The notes under the pieces: generated by a model
What the model saw: only the letters and a program-made list of their open reading frames with translations
Database searches by the model: none
What the model was told of the DNA's origin: nothing
Made by a program: the position numbers and the translations under genes
Assembly: GCA_030847615.1 (NCBI GenBank)
Contig: JAUMIR010000005.1
Location: 166,312,596-166,376,595 of the forward strand
Source: Gambelia wislizenii
Taxonomy: Eukaryota > Chordata > Lepidosauria > Squamata > Crotaphytidae
Length of the DNA: 64,000 bases
Direction of reading: 5' to 3'
Part shown: positions 11,881 to 21,745 of the stretch, piece after piece
Position numbering within the stretch: position 1 is the first letter of the stretch
Layout: each line of letters opens with the position of its first letter

Positions 11881-12305
11881 AAAATGTTTTTATTGGAAAT
11901 AACACAAAAAGCATTCACACATGCAACACAAATTCTTGAGAACTACACAAGCCTATCAAAGAGTAAGGCAGAAAGGTTGGATAGAGGTATAGATTCAGGA
12001 AATAGGGCAATAGTTACCAATCTTGAAGAGCGGAGTTTTGAAGTAATCAGACAGAAGTCTGGGGGTGGCACTGGAAGTTCCTGTCCAGGGGAATGCTGAG
12101 AAAAAGAGTGGCTGCTCTCCTCCACAGTGGCACACCTTTCTATTATTGGGGGACCAATATTTATACCCTTCTTCATATCCTGAAGGTGTACTCTGGCCAG
12201 GACAAAGCCTGGATGGGTTTCCCACCGAGTAAACAAAGCAAACAGAAAATTAGCTGACTGCAATTAATGGCTGAGAGATTAGAATTGATGGGTTTATGAC
12301 AACCT
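11880..12305 (-). mobile_element. Possible solo LTR, minus strand
   Basis: On the minus strand the sequence reads TGTCATAAACCC near 12301, has a TATA-like GGTATAAATATTGG near 12150, and about 260 bases later AATAAAAACATTTTTATTTC. A promoter box and polyadenylation signal at that spacing is LTR-like. No second copy, primer-binding site or target duplication was found, so this is tentative. The overlapping ORFs at 11884-12263 have no family features. Confidence 0.3.
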
Positions 12306-12834
12306 CACATTGCAAGACAGGAGGTGGTTCTGAGGGGATATTTTCTTGGGATTGGAATTGTAAATGTAATTTGATTTTTTATGTTAGGTGAATCATTGCT
12401 GAGGTGCCCAAGAAGGAATTAGTACATGCCTCCTTAATGGCTTTGTTTACTGGGGGCTTCTGCACAATCCTAGTTTAGACGTGTTTGCTAAAATATTCCT
12501 TAAGCCATCTTCCCAGGTCCTTGGTGTGACACCACCACCAAACCTACAAGAACTCACAACAACTAAGCAACGAGGGCAAATTTCAAAGCACCAGCCCCAC
12601 TCAGGATTCAGCCTTGCCACCTCTTAACCCTCGGTTCCTCCCACCTAAATTCCTATAAGGTCAGCTTAGTTCCACTTTTGAACCAAAGTTATTAATTTTA
12701 ATTAAATGTGTGGAGTGTGTATTTGGTAGCTTGCCTTTAATTATCTTTATTCTGTAGGAATGAGCCAGAGTCTGTTTTTGTATTAATAGCAAAGGACAAC
12801 TTTATTTAAGGGAATAAACATACTTCAGGGTGGA
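12306..12834. other. Unassigned sequence
   Basis: No gene seen. TTAATTTTAATTAAATG (12694-12710) and surrounding A+T-rich DNA are unremarkable. Confidence 0.5.
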
Positions 12835-13374
12835 ATCTTTTCTTCCTGCCACAATCACACTCCCTATCACACTTACTTTCTCTCCCATCATTCCAGCAAC
12901 CCAGGAATGAACAGACCTCTAACGGAGTTCCCTTCACTTCCTGGATCAAAATCTCATGGATTCTCACAAGAAGATGCGAATGCGGGAAATTCAAAAGTAA
13001 AAACAAGAATACACAAAAAAGTGACATCAAGCACTAAATACACTAAAAACATTACAAGTAACCTGGGGAGGGTACAAAGAAAAGGGTAGCTTACCTGGAT
13101 GTCCTGATTTGACCCATAGTGTTCTGGCCGGGACTTCCCGTTGATGCTGGGATCTCACCAGCAGAACGGGGCACCTTTTCACTCGCATAAACATCCATGA
13201 CAGAAATGGAATGGGGGGGGTCTATTAACAGCTTCTCCTGTCAATAAAAAGCAGCACCGGCAGAACGGCAGCATAACATAATGAGCAGGGAACAATGTCA
13301 TGTAAAAAGGGACTCCTTTTGCGATCTCCTGGCATCCATGTAACACCACTTTTAACATGTCAGATAATCTCCTT
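12835..13374. mobile_element. DNA-transposon MITE, family B, copy 2
   Basis: Collinear with 8733-9296 through TTCCTGCC..CAATC, TCTCACAAGAAGATG, GGGAGGGTACAAA, GTGTTCTGGC, GGCACCTTTTCA, ACATCCATGACAGAAA and GCGATCTCCTGGCATCC. The right terminus is CAGATAATCTCC, the reverse of the family's GGAGATTATC end. The left terminus is less clear. It is non-coding; ORFs at 12806-13382 are shadows of the repeat. Confidence 0.65.
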
Positions 13375-13582
13375 ATTCTCACTGCACATACTTTTTCTTA
13401 GCTCCACTCACAGCCATACAAACATTCCAGTCCTCTCCCCTCCACATCACATCTTCAGCATCCCCCTTTCAACCGTCATCTCCTTTCTCTCACTCTAGGA
13501 GACACTTCCCATACCAGTGTCATACCACATTGGCTTCTTCATCCTGTCTTCCTATTTGCTCATCGGCATTCCATCAGACACT

Positions 13583-13618
13583 CATTGCAAGCTCTCGACA
13601 AAAGTCATATTGCCAAAT
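13583..13618. repeat. Left copy of a 36-bp target-site duplication
   Basis: CATTGCAAGCTCTC.ACAAA continues as AGTCA.ATTGCCAAAT and recurs at 14889-14924 in the same orientation with two mismatches in 36. The two copies exactly bracket a minus-strand LINE fragment, which is what target-primed reverse transcription leaves behind. Confidence 0.75.
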
Positions 13619-13949
13619 CTCTCTCTCTCTCTGGCTTTTCTTCACAAACAAAGATTCAGGAAGGACCCATCCTCTGCTTTCTGCAAGCACGCTGATGACT
13701 AAAAAGGTCAATCTGAGATAAACAAGTCCAGTTGCAGAAAGCACAGCAGAAGGTCTCCTTGGGTGATGTTTCCAGGTTGTGATTCTTTCTGTGTTGTAAT
13801 TTCTCTTCAAGACTTGTTTGGCATGAGTTCTTAAATAAGGCTGCAACATTGTGGATAGTGCGTCTCCATGCCTCCAGATGTGAGGCTAGGGCAGACCATT
13901 GTTGATCAATTTGACCGAGCCTGAGATGTTGTTTCAGGGAGTCCTTGTA

Positions 13950-14435
13950 TCACTTTTTTGGAGTGCCCCTCTTACGCTGACCTGTGGTGAGTTCACTGTA
14001 GAGTACTATTTTTGGGAGGCGATGGTCCTCCATCCTAGAAATGTGCCCTGCGCAGCGCAGCTGTGTTCTCATTATCATGGCCTCAATGCTGGTGATCCCT
14101 GCTTGCTCAAGGACAGCAACATTCATCACATAGTCAGTCCAGTGTATATTTAGGATTGTGCATATACAGCGCTGATGAAAGTGTTCAAGGAGTCGTAAGT
14201 GGTGGTGATAGGTGACCCATGTTTCAGACCCATAAAGAAGAATAGACAGTACAATGGCTCTATACACACTGATTTTTGTGCTTCGCCTCAGGTCTTTATT
14301 ACTCCAGACTCTTTTGTAAAGTCTTCCAAATGCGCTATATGCCTTTGCTAATCTGTGATTGATCACTTTGTCAATCTTGGCATCTAAGCAGATGATGCTT
14401 CCCAGGCAGGTGAACTGCTGAATGGATTTAAGCAA
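13950..14435 (-). pseudogene. LINE reverse transcriptase C-terminal fragment
   Basis: This 161-codon open stretch covers the RT thumb and the region after it: LGSII, SKAYSAFGRLYKR-like motif, YRAIVLSILLYGSETW, HQRC.CTILNIHWTDYV, VLEQAGITSIEAM, and GHISRMEDHRLPKI. It is the same protein segment as 56323-56685, where SRMEDHHLPKIV and VLEQAGITSIEAM are kept. The polymerase active site lies upstream in another frame (14604-14615). It cannot make a functional enzyme. Confidence 0.85.
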
Positions 14436-14621
14436 AGATTTGCCAACGGCAGTATGGGGATGGTGGTGTTCATCCTGTGGTGCAGGCTGGTAGAGAACTT
14501 CCGTTTTCTTCAGGTTGACTTCCAGTCCAAACAGTTCTGCAGCTCTTGCGAAGTAGGATGTTTGGTGCTGCAGAGCTGCTTCTGTGTGGGCAACAAGGGC
14601 AGCATCATCAGCAAAGAGCAG

Positions 14622-14888
14622 CTAATGGACTAGATAGTTTACAGTCTTAGTGCAAGCCCTCAGGTGGCTTAAGTTAAACAAGCTACCATCAGTACAGTAA
14701 TGAATATAGATGCCGTCTTCTTCTTCGAGCTCTGCCGTAGCCCTTTGGCGCATCATGCTGAAGAAGATAGTAAATAAACTTGGAGCAACAACACAACCTC
14801 GCTTCACTCCATTAGTTACTAGAAAGGGCTCTGAAAGAGCATCACCATATCTAGCTTGACCACGCTGGCCCTCGTGTAGCAAGATAAT
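14622..14888 (-). pseudogene. LINE reverse transcriptase palm fragment
   Basis: The minus strand encodes LLHEGQRGQARYGDALSEPF, then VTNGVKRGC..APSLFTIFFS and RATAELEEEDGIYI, the RT region just before the FADD box. Coding similarity begins right at the right-hand target duplication, so residues further upstream in the same ORF are flanking DNA and not part of the element. Confidence 0.75.
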
Positions 14889-14924
14889 CATTGCAAGCTC
14901 TCCACAAAAGTCACATTGCCAAAT
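14889..14924. repeat. Right copy of the 36-bp target-site duplication
   Basis: Matches 13583-13618 at 34 of 36 positions in direct orientation and marks the 5' end of the truncated LINE insertion. Confidence 0.75.
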
Positions 14925-15040
14925 ACTCAAGTCTATAACCCCAACAACTACCCCTTTTTATTGATAGGGTAATTCAATATGATGGGAAATGTCTTCTGTA
15001 TTTATCAGGAAGTATCCTGGATAGACCGCGGTTACAATTA

Positions 15041-15270
15041 CAGTTGTCCCTCCACATTCACGGATTTGACATTCACGGTTTTAAGTATTCACGGTTTGAA
15101 AATATTCTTAAAAAAATAATTATCCCAAAAGCAAACCTTGATTTTGCCATCTTATATCAGGGACGCCATTTTGTTTTGCCATTGCATATAATGGGACTTG
15201 AGTATTCACGGATTTGGGTATTCACGGGAGGTCCTGGAACCAAACCCCAGCGAATGTGAAGGGACAACTG
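15041..15270. mobile_element. Tigger/pogo-like MITE, copy 2 (complete)
   Basis: CAGTTGTCCCTCCACATTCA at the left and GTGAAGGGACAACTG at the right are inverted termini, flanked on both sides by TA (15039-15040, 15271-15272). The length of 230 bp is almost the same as the copy at 28711 (231 bp), and internal blocks are shared. It has no transposase, so any movement would have needed a Tigger transposase elsewhere in the genome. Confidence 0.9.
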
Positions 15271-15540
15271 TACTTGCGAGAGAGCAGATACCATGGGCCC
15301 ACTATATTACAGAATCTAGCAAACAACAACTTAGTTTTATTTGAAATTCAGTGGCATTTCTCACCACAGTGTAATCAATGAAAACCATCAACATAACGTA
15401 AACATTCCTACTGTTACTTATCCACTTCCCTTTCGGAGCCAGTGAATGTTACTGACAAATTTTCAGCTAGCATGTATTGAAGCAGTCTGTGTTCCCAATT
15501 CATCTTTGGCAGCTCTTCTCCCTCTGTGATGTCCTCCTTG

Positions 15541-15810
15541 CATATCTCCCCCCAGGAGGGGATTTACAGCAGTTAATGGACCATTAGCCAAACAGACACT
15601 AATCCTCTTTGTATATCTATCCCCAGGAACTAGTCATTCAAATACACAAATGTACATATCCTCTCCAACAGGGACTCACAGTATATAAACCCACACACCC
15701 CTACCCAACCATTCTCTGAAGATTTCAGCCACAGATGCAGGTGAAACGTCAGGAATAAACTCTTCCAGAGCATGGCCTCACAGCCCAGAAAAAAACCCAC
15801 AGAAAACCTA
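15541..15810 (+). mobile_element. Penelope-like element 3' tail, single copy
   Basis: The stretch from GGAGGGGATTTACAGCAG through ACTCACAGTATATAAACCCA to GCCACAGATGCAGGTGAAAC and CATGGCCTCACAGCCCAGAA matches both arms of the inverted pair at 30705-31565, where coding similar to a Penelope-like GIY-YIG C-terminus is attached. It therefore represents the non-coding end of the same element. A hammerhead-like core lies at 15706-15760. Confidence 0.65.
15706..15760 (+). ncRNA. Candidate relic hammerhead ribozyme in a Penelope-like tail
   Basis: CTGAAGA (15716-15722) fits the hammerhead CUGANGA box, followed by 20 bases and GAAAC (15743-15747), then GTC (15748-15750) as a possible cleavage triplet. 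ATTCT upstream and AGGAAT downstream can partly pair as stem I. Penelope-like elements are known to carry hammerhead motifs. Stem II is poor in this copy, and the minus-strand copy at 30791-30828 has an extra base after the first box, so activity is doubtful. Confidence 0.3.
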
Positions 15811-16075
15811 TTCTCCCTCTCTTTTAATACTACAACCCAGGGTCACCCATTGAAGCTGAACTGCGGGAGATTTAGGACAGTTGAAGGAAGCACTTTTCCA
15901 TATAGGGCACAGTTAAACTGCAGAACTCACTGCCTCAAGATGTAGTGATAGCGGCCAAATTGGGCCATTTTAAAAGGAACTAATAAATTCAAGGAGGATG
16001 GGGCCATTGATGGCAGCTCGCAGAAGACAGTTTGCCTTTGAGTTGCTGGGGAATGAAAAATGAAGGGTAAAATGG

Positions 16076-16082
<7 letters not shown>
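15811..16082. other. Unassigned sequence before the GT repeat
   Basis: GAACTCACTGCCTCAAGATGTAGTGATAG and AAGGAACTAATAAATTCAAGGAG resemble text found near LINE RT C-termini in reptiles but are too short and decayed to assign. Confidence 0.3.

Positions 16083-16106
<24 letters not shown>
16083..16106. repeat. (GT)n microsatellite
   Basis: About twelve GT units within a longer GTGTG-rich run. The ORFs rich in THTHTH on the minus strand here are translations of this repeat and are not genes. Confidence 0.9.
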
Positions 16107-16134
16107 CGTGCATGTACATGTCTCCAACATTTAT

Positions 16135-16370
16135 CCTAGCATGGGGCCCAAAATGGGTCACAGTATCAATTAAAGTAGAATTTAAAAAACAAATCATATT
16201 TTTAAAAACCCTGTTCTATTAAAACATCACTGATTTAAAACAGCATAAAAACATTTAAAAACATAACAGTGAGAATAAAACAACAGCACACATACCCCAT
16301 TAAATGATCTTTCTGCACAACCAGTAAATCACCGAAGACCTGTTTATTTATTTATTTTAAAGTCAGTGGA
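16135..16370 (-). mobile_element. Decayed SINE/LINE tail
   Basis: GGGCCCAAAATGGGTCACAG, AAAACAGCATAAAAAC and TTTATTTATTTATTTT are the scrambled remains of the tail type described at 2625. The boundaries are approximate. Confidence 0.35.
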
Positions 16371-18186
16371 AGGACTATAGAGAGGGAGACAGCTTGGCCT
16401 CTTGTGGAAAAGAAGTCTACAGCCAGGGAAGAGTCCCCAAGAAGGCAATTTTACATGTCCTCACTTGATGTCCGTAGCAGGACTAAGACACACCCCTCTA
16501 CTAGAGATCTTTGAACACAGGCAGACTAACTAATACAGGGATACAGTGGTGCACTTCTCATGAGCTACTGTTTGAACAAAATGTTGGACAAGACAGACCT
16601 TTGCTCTGATCCAACATGGTTCTTCTTATGATCTTGTGTACTTGATTGTGCCATGCTGTTATGGCCATAAGTGATAACAAAGGGCTAATAACGTATTTTT
16701 AAATTATGATATAGAGTTAAATCTAAACAGGGATGAGTAAGGAGGACCTCACTCCATCAAGACTGATGCCCCACCCCCATTTTTAATATTTGCAGCTATA
16801 TAGAATTAGCTGTTATAGTTATTCCTTGAAAGGTATTGCTTCAAAACAGCTATATTGGCCTAACTTTTCAAGATAAGGGGATCTATCTAATGAATTCAAT
16901 TAAATACTTATCAAATGCTTAAATGTCTCCTTGTAGTCAAGATCACCGATAGCATGCAAGTATAAAGGAAGTGTGAGGTCATTTTTTTGTCTTTAAAGTA
17001 CTAATTTCATCAGTGTGTTAAGGCATGGCTTAAATCTGATGAGCTATGGGGTTAAGTCGATTTTTATGTGTGGGAGGATTTATCAGAACTGTAGTAAGAT
17101 AAAGAGGGATTTTAACCCTTTCCTCCCTTGTGGTCTTGCAGAAAATCTCTGCAGCTGCTATTTGTAGTGGGAGGAAATCCTTTATAAGGAAGTTTATCAG
17201 ATTCCTATGCATCCAACAGAATGTATTTGCTTTTTAAAAAGCACCATGCAGATTAAATGCAAACTTTTATGCATTGTGGGATTTAATGTTCCGTCTAGTT
17301 TGGCCCTAAATCAAGATCTACTAAATAATTCATATTTTAGCTCTTGGTTTCAATTAGTTTTAATTTTGTGTATGTGTAGAAGCCCCCCCCCCCAACCTTA
17401 ACAACAAGACAAGAGAGCCAGACAAATGCTATTAGCAAAAATAGTCCATAACATTTCCATTACTGTAAATGGTAGGAAGAATTCCTTAAGACATGATGAG
17501 TAGATTGTTAATGGAATTCAGCAGCAGGGGTGTTTGCTAAACTTAATCAGCTCAACTTCCATCAATGGTTACGATGGAACCAATATGTTTTGAAGGAGTT
17601 TAATCAGTAGATTATGTACAATCATTTATCGATGCCATTTAAAAAAGAAAAAAAAAACCCTCTCTGCTTTCTAAATTGTTTCAAGAATAATGTGTGAGAG
17701 AGTTAAGCCCAGGGAAATGTTCCCCATAAATATGACATGGGAAATCACTGGGACTTAACATATCTCTGCTTCACCTGGTTCATTTTCAACATTGCCAATG
17801 CAATTGGTGTGCCAGACACCTTTTGATCAAAAAGAGAAAGAAAAAAATTCACTTGCATAAAATGAATAAAAATTGGAGGAAGAGATGAATAAAAATGGCT
17901 TTACCTACTACTTTCTGTATTATATCTTTATTGGTATCTCCTGCTTAGCCTTTTCAGCTCCTGTATTCATTCCACAGTTAAAGACATATTTTTGCCCTGA
18001 GGGAGCTATGTAGTACCTACTGGAAATCTCAGTTCTTATACACCAGGAGCGACCATCTCATTCTACTCCATGTGGTAAATGAATGTAAATTTCAATGGAA
18101 ATAGAATCGGAACAGTCCTGATTTTACAAAGCTCCAGGGGTACACAGAAGTGCCAAACATTTTTGAATCTTGGCTACTGGATAGGG
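16371..18186. other. Repeat-poor AT-rich sequence
   Basis: No gene or clear repeat is visible apart from homopolymer runs (C9 near 17384, A-rich 17641-17658). 17470-17740 contains several TAAT/ATTA and ATCAATGG-type sites and reads like single-copy DNA. It is a candidate for conserved non-coding sequence, which needs a cross-species alignment. Confidence 0.35.
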
Positions 18187-18189
18187 AAG

Positions 18190-18480
18190 GGCATAGAATC
18201 ATAGAGTTGGAAGAGACCACAAGGGCCATCAAGTCCAACCCCGTGCCATGCTGGAATACACAATCAAATCATTCCCGACAGATGGCTGTCCAACCTCTGC
18301 TTAAATACCTCCAAAGAAGGAGACTCCACCACACTACGAGGCAGTGTATTCCACTGCCAAACAGCTCTTACTGTCAGGAAGTTCTTGCTAATGTTTAGGT
18401 GGAATCTCTTTTCTATAGTTTGAACCCATTGCACCATGTTCTGGTCTCTGGAGCAGCATAAAACAAGCTTGCTCTATCCT
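18190..18480 (-). mobile_element. CR1 LINE 3' end, copy 1
   Basis: It begins ATAGAATCATAGAGTTGGAA, the reversed CR1 3' terminus with its ATTCTATG-type end repeat. Reading on the minus strand, it continues into the C-terminal RT region (TTCCACCTAAACATTAGCAA...). It is collinear with 57201-57612. CR1 copies are usually 5'-truncated like this one. The ORF at 18150-18398 is an antisense shadow. Confidence 0.85.
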
Positions 18481-21400
18481 GAGTATGCTGTCAGTTTTCT
18501 TCCCCACACACACATTTGTTTTCTCTCAGATTTGTCAAATTCAGGGTCAGAAGGAAACAAGAGTTTCACCTGTCTATAGGAAAACCTATGAGCTTTGTTT
18601 TTCCTCATATTCAAATGTTATGAATGCTTATTGAAAATGGTGAATTCAAACGAAATTTTCACTCATTTTGGACACGGTAAAAAGGAAGTCACAGAAATCC
18701 CAACCCACTGAAGTCAATGTAGTTGAATGCAATAGTTTTGGGGCACACCTCATTATGTCTCCCATCACCCCTGTTATTTTTATGTTTTTGTTCTCCCTTT
18801 TAAATATTCTTATCCTCTTTCTCTTCAAATACTGTGTCTGATATTTAAAGCTGTAATAATATCAGACCTGCATCTGGTGGTGGTGGTGGGGGGGGTTGAT
18901 GGTAAGATCAATAATGAATATAAACAAAAAGTAATTATGAAAACTTGAGTAGTGTCAAATGTTTCAGCTAGGTGCATACTACTACAAAATTGCTGCCAAG
19001 TTTACGTCCAATGACTCATATCCATTGTATTAGTTTTAACATGTACATTACCTATAGTAGTGTATGCTGAACCCTTACCCATTCATGCATTTAATCTGTC
19101 CTAATATGGCATGAAAATGAGGAAGCAATAGCTGACTGCAGAGAGATTACACTGAGGTCACTTGTCCTTCCCCAAAATAACAGGAAAACCATATATATAT
19201 ATATATATATATATATCATAGTAACTTTAAACTTTGAAAAGCATTTTAGTGTCATAGCAGAGCAGAGACACCAATTAAACAAGGGACATTCAAACAAGTC
19301 TCTCACTTTGTTTTTGCTAAATCCCAGAGATCTACATGTCAGAATCAGGAATTTCTTACAGAAGATAGCAGTAGGGAGCCAATGAGCTAATCAGCTTTGT
19401 CTCACCACTAGCTGTGACTATCGTCTGTGTGAGTTAAAATGGAGGCATTTAAAAGAAACTTGCTAGCTAAAGAGGCATAACCCAAGTCGTTCAAAGAGCA
19501 ATTTGGAATCAGCAAATGGATGAAGATGCAAAGATGTCAGGGAAACATTTGTAACTTAAATCTTCATTTTCCACTTGTTTGAACTACTCTTTGATTAGCC
19601 TTTCCTCTCTTCCATCTGTTTGATGGGCTATCTTCTTAATTTGCCGTAGGCTCCATGGTTTCCTGCATTATTTGGCTAAATGTTGTCAGTACTAAGGGTA
19701 GGATAAGTTCAGGCACAAAGAACACTAAATCCGGTTTCTTTGGAGTATAATGAAAACTGGCTCGAATAGGGTTTAGTCAGCATTAGAATATAATCCAGTT
19801 ATTGAGAGAATCTGAATATTGCACTTGGAAAATGGCCACTTACTTCTGACTATACATATTGCTTGATCCTTGCCAATATGAAGAACCAGACAGCACTTGT
19901 ACTCCCTTTGTGAATCAAATAGTTTTTGCTATTACTCTGAAGGGTTGTGGGCTTCAGACCCATTCATGGGACTCTGAAAATGCAAGGTGAACATCATTAT
20001 ATATGCTAATTACTATTAAACATAGTTGTATAATTATAAGATGGCATGTGCTATTGTATCTGTAGGCAACTGCCATGTGTGGTAAAACACCTACAGATAG
20101 AATATCAATAGAGAATCTTATGGCACTGGACTGATATTATCCATTTAAGCGCCCCATTGGTTCTTCCAGGGCAAGAGGCACTGGAAAAGTCTTTCTGTTC
20201 CACTTGAGCCTTGCTTGAGTAACATGGCCTTCCTCAGCTCTGATTCCCATATTCTTTGTTATCTCAACTTCTGGCTTGTTTCTTTTACCTTTATTCCTGA
20301 TTTGTCCTCCAATCTTGATTTGTCCTTCAATCCTGACTTGCTCTTTGGTCCTAACATTTATCTCTTCCATGTTTTTGGCTTAACCTTTGGGTGCTGACTG
20401 TACAACAGCCCTAACAGTTCCTTCAAACCAGAAATGAGACTTCAGCAGAAACATTATTGATGCTGTACAAGATAGTGTCAGGTCACTCAAGCACAACTGT
20501 CAGCCATACAATCCTTGTGCAAAGATTTTAACCTTTGAAGACTAAATGTTATTTAGCAGCAGCATTATCTTTGAAATCTATGATTTTGGAGTCCTCTGAC
20601 CTCACTTTCTTCTAATTCTCTTCCAGAAAGGTATAACAGAGTCTGTACAAAGCTGTGGTGTTTCACTATTAGATTGTATCCTTAACAATTAGCCTATAGA
20701 TTTTAGCCAAGGAGCCTAACTGTAAGTTTATTTATAGGGCTAATTTAGGGTGGCCATGTATCCTCTTTTACAATGGACAGTTCTCTGTATTTGATGGGCT
20801 GCTGACCCTACTATGGCACTAAGATGAAAAACAAAGGAAAAAGAACAAAGAAGGTGCTTCAAAAGAAAACCCTCAACATATAGCTCAATGAAAAATAAAA
20901 GAAGATGCTTCTGAACATGTACAGAGTAGATTTCTTTTGCTTCCTCAGCAGAATAAATCAGATCACTCCTGTCTGTGTTTGTGCAAACTGCAGGCCATCT
21001 ACCGTGACTACCACCACCATATACTTACTTATCCATGTGTAAATTTTACCTTATAGAGTACTAGAGGAAATGTCCTTGCCACAGGATCATGCAATCTAAA
21101 ACTGATGGAACAGAAACAATATAGGGCACAGGGTAGGTAAAAAATCATTGTGCTGTGGTTTCAATTACTTATAAAGCTCACTTACATGCTTAGTTACATT
21201 AAGGCATGGGAGGGGAAGTTCCATCCTGAATATCTTAATTCAGTTTGCAGTATTTCTCTATATACAGATTGTAGAAGACTTTAAGCAAGGCCCTGCCTTC
21301 AAACTCCTTTGGAGGCAATCCTGAAGGGGCTCTCTGCTATCAATGATAACTGGTCAAAACATGGAGAAGGTTAGCTTCTTGGATTGACATTTTTCCGCAT

Positions 21401-21567
21401 GGGGGCATGAAGTAATCTTCATCTGGCATTTGCAAAGAGCAGCTGATAGCATTTGGTTTCTCCATCTCTTCTCCACATGGGGATGAGAAAGGATGAATAA
21501 AACTGGATCTTTGGCTGAAGTGCATATAGAAAAGCTTAGCTTGGAGCCAGGGGCCTAATGATGGCGA
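18481..21567. other. Mostly unassigned sequence, no gene seen
   Basis: It contains a GGT/G-rich run near 18877-18895, an (AT)13 run (19191-19216) and a pyrimidine-rich stretch 20140-20400 that shares CTGTTCCACTT.AG.CTT with 33490-33520, possibly remnants of one LTR family. No ORF shows conserved motifs. Confidence 0.45.
19191..19216. repeat. (AT)13 microsatellite
   Basis: Perfect AT run, preceded by CAGGAAAACC and followed by CATAG. The small IYIYIY ORF on the minus strand is a translation of the repeat. Confidence 0.9.
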
Positions 21568-21745
21568 GTGGCATTCATGTCAGCGGAATAGTAAATCTTC
21601 TCTGGTTTTAGTCTTAATTTTGAAGGAACAAAACAAGGTTCTTCTAAATCTATTTGAAGGATAGCATTCAGCACCTTGGATAACTCCTTCAAAGTTCAGG
21701 TTAAAACCTAGAGAAGATTCATTCCTCCACTGATGTGGATGCCAC
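21568..21745. repeat. Inverted repeat with ~60-bp arms (MITE-like)
   Basis: 21568-21626 (starting GTGGCATTCATGTCAG) and 21686-21745 (ending CTGATGTGGATGCCAC) are reverse complements at roughly three quarters of positions, sharing AAACC(T/A)GAGAAGAT and CCTTCAAA.TT. The spacer is about 59 bases. The shape suggests a foldback MITE. Flanking duplication is not evident. Confidence 0.6.

Larger units (their letters stand above)
13619..14888 (-). mobile_element. 5'-truncated non-LTR retrotransposon (LINE) with CCHC tail, copy 1
   Basis: The minus strand carries the second half of a LINE reverse transcriptase, then a terminal zinc knuckle and a (GA)n tail next to the target duplication. RT landmarks: VTNGVKRGCVVAPSLF (about 14780-14825), the FADD active-site box (14604-14615), QQFTCLGSIICLDAKID, YGSETW, HWTDYV and SRMEDHRLPKIV. 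The C-terminus (about 13682-13751) reads CAFCNWTCLSQID...SHQRAC, a C-x2-C...H-x3-C finger. Stops and frameshifts break it, so it is dead. Two more truncated copies are at 56024 and 60928. The clade is uncertain; Vingi/Ingi- or RTE-like are possibilities, and it is not the BovB family seen at 43 kb. Confidence 0.85.
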
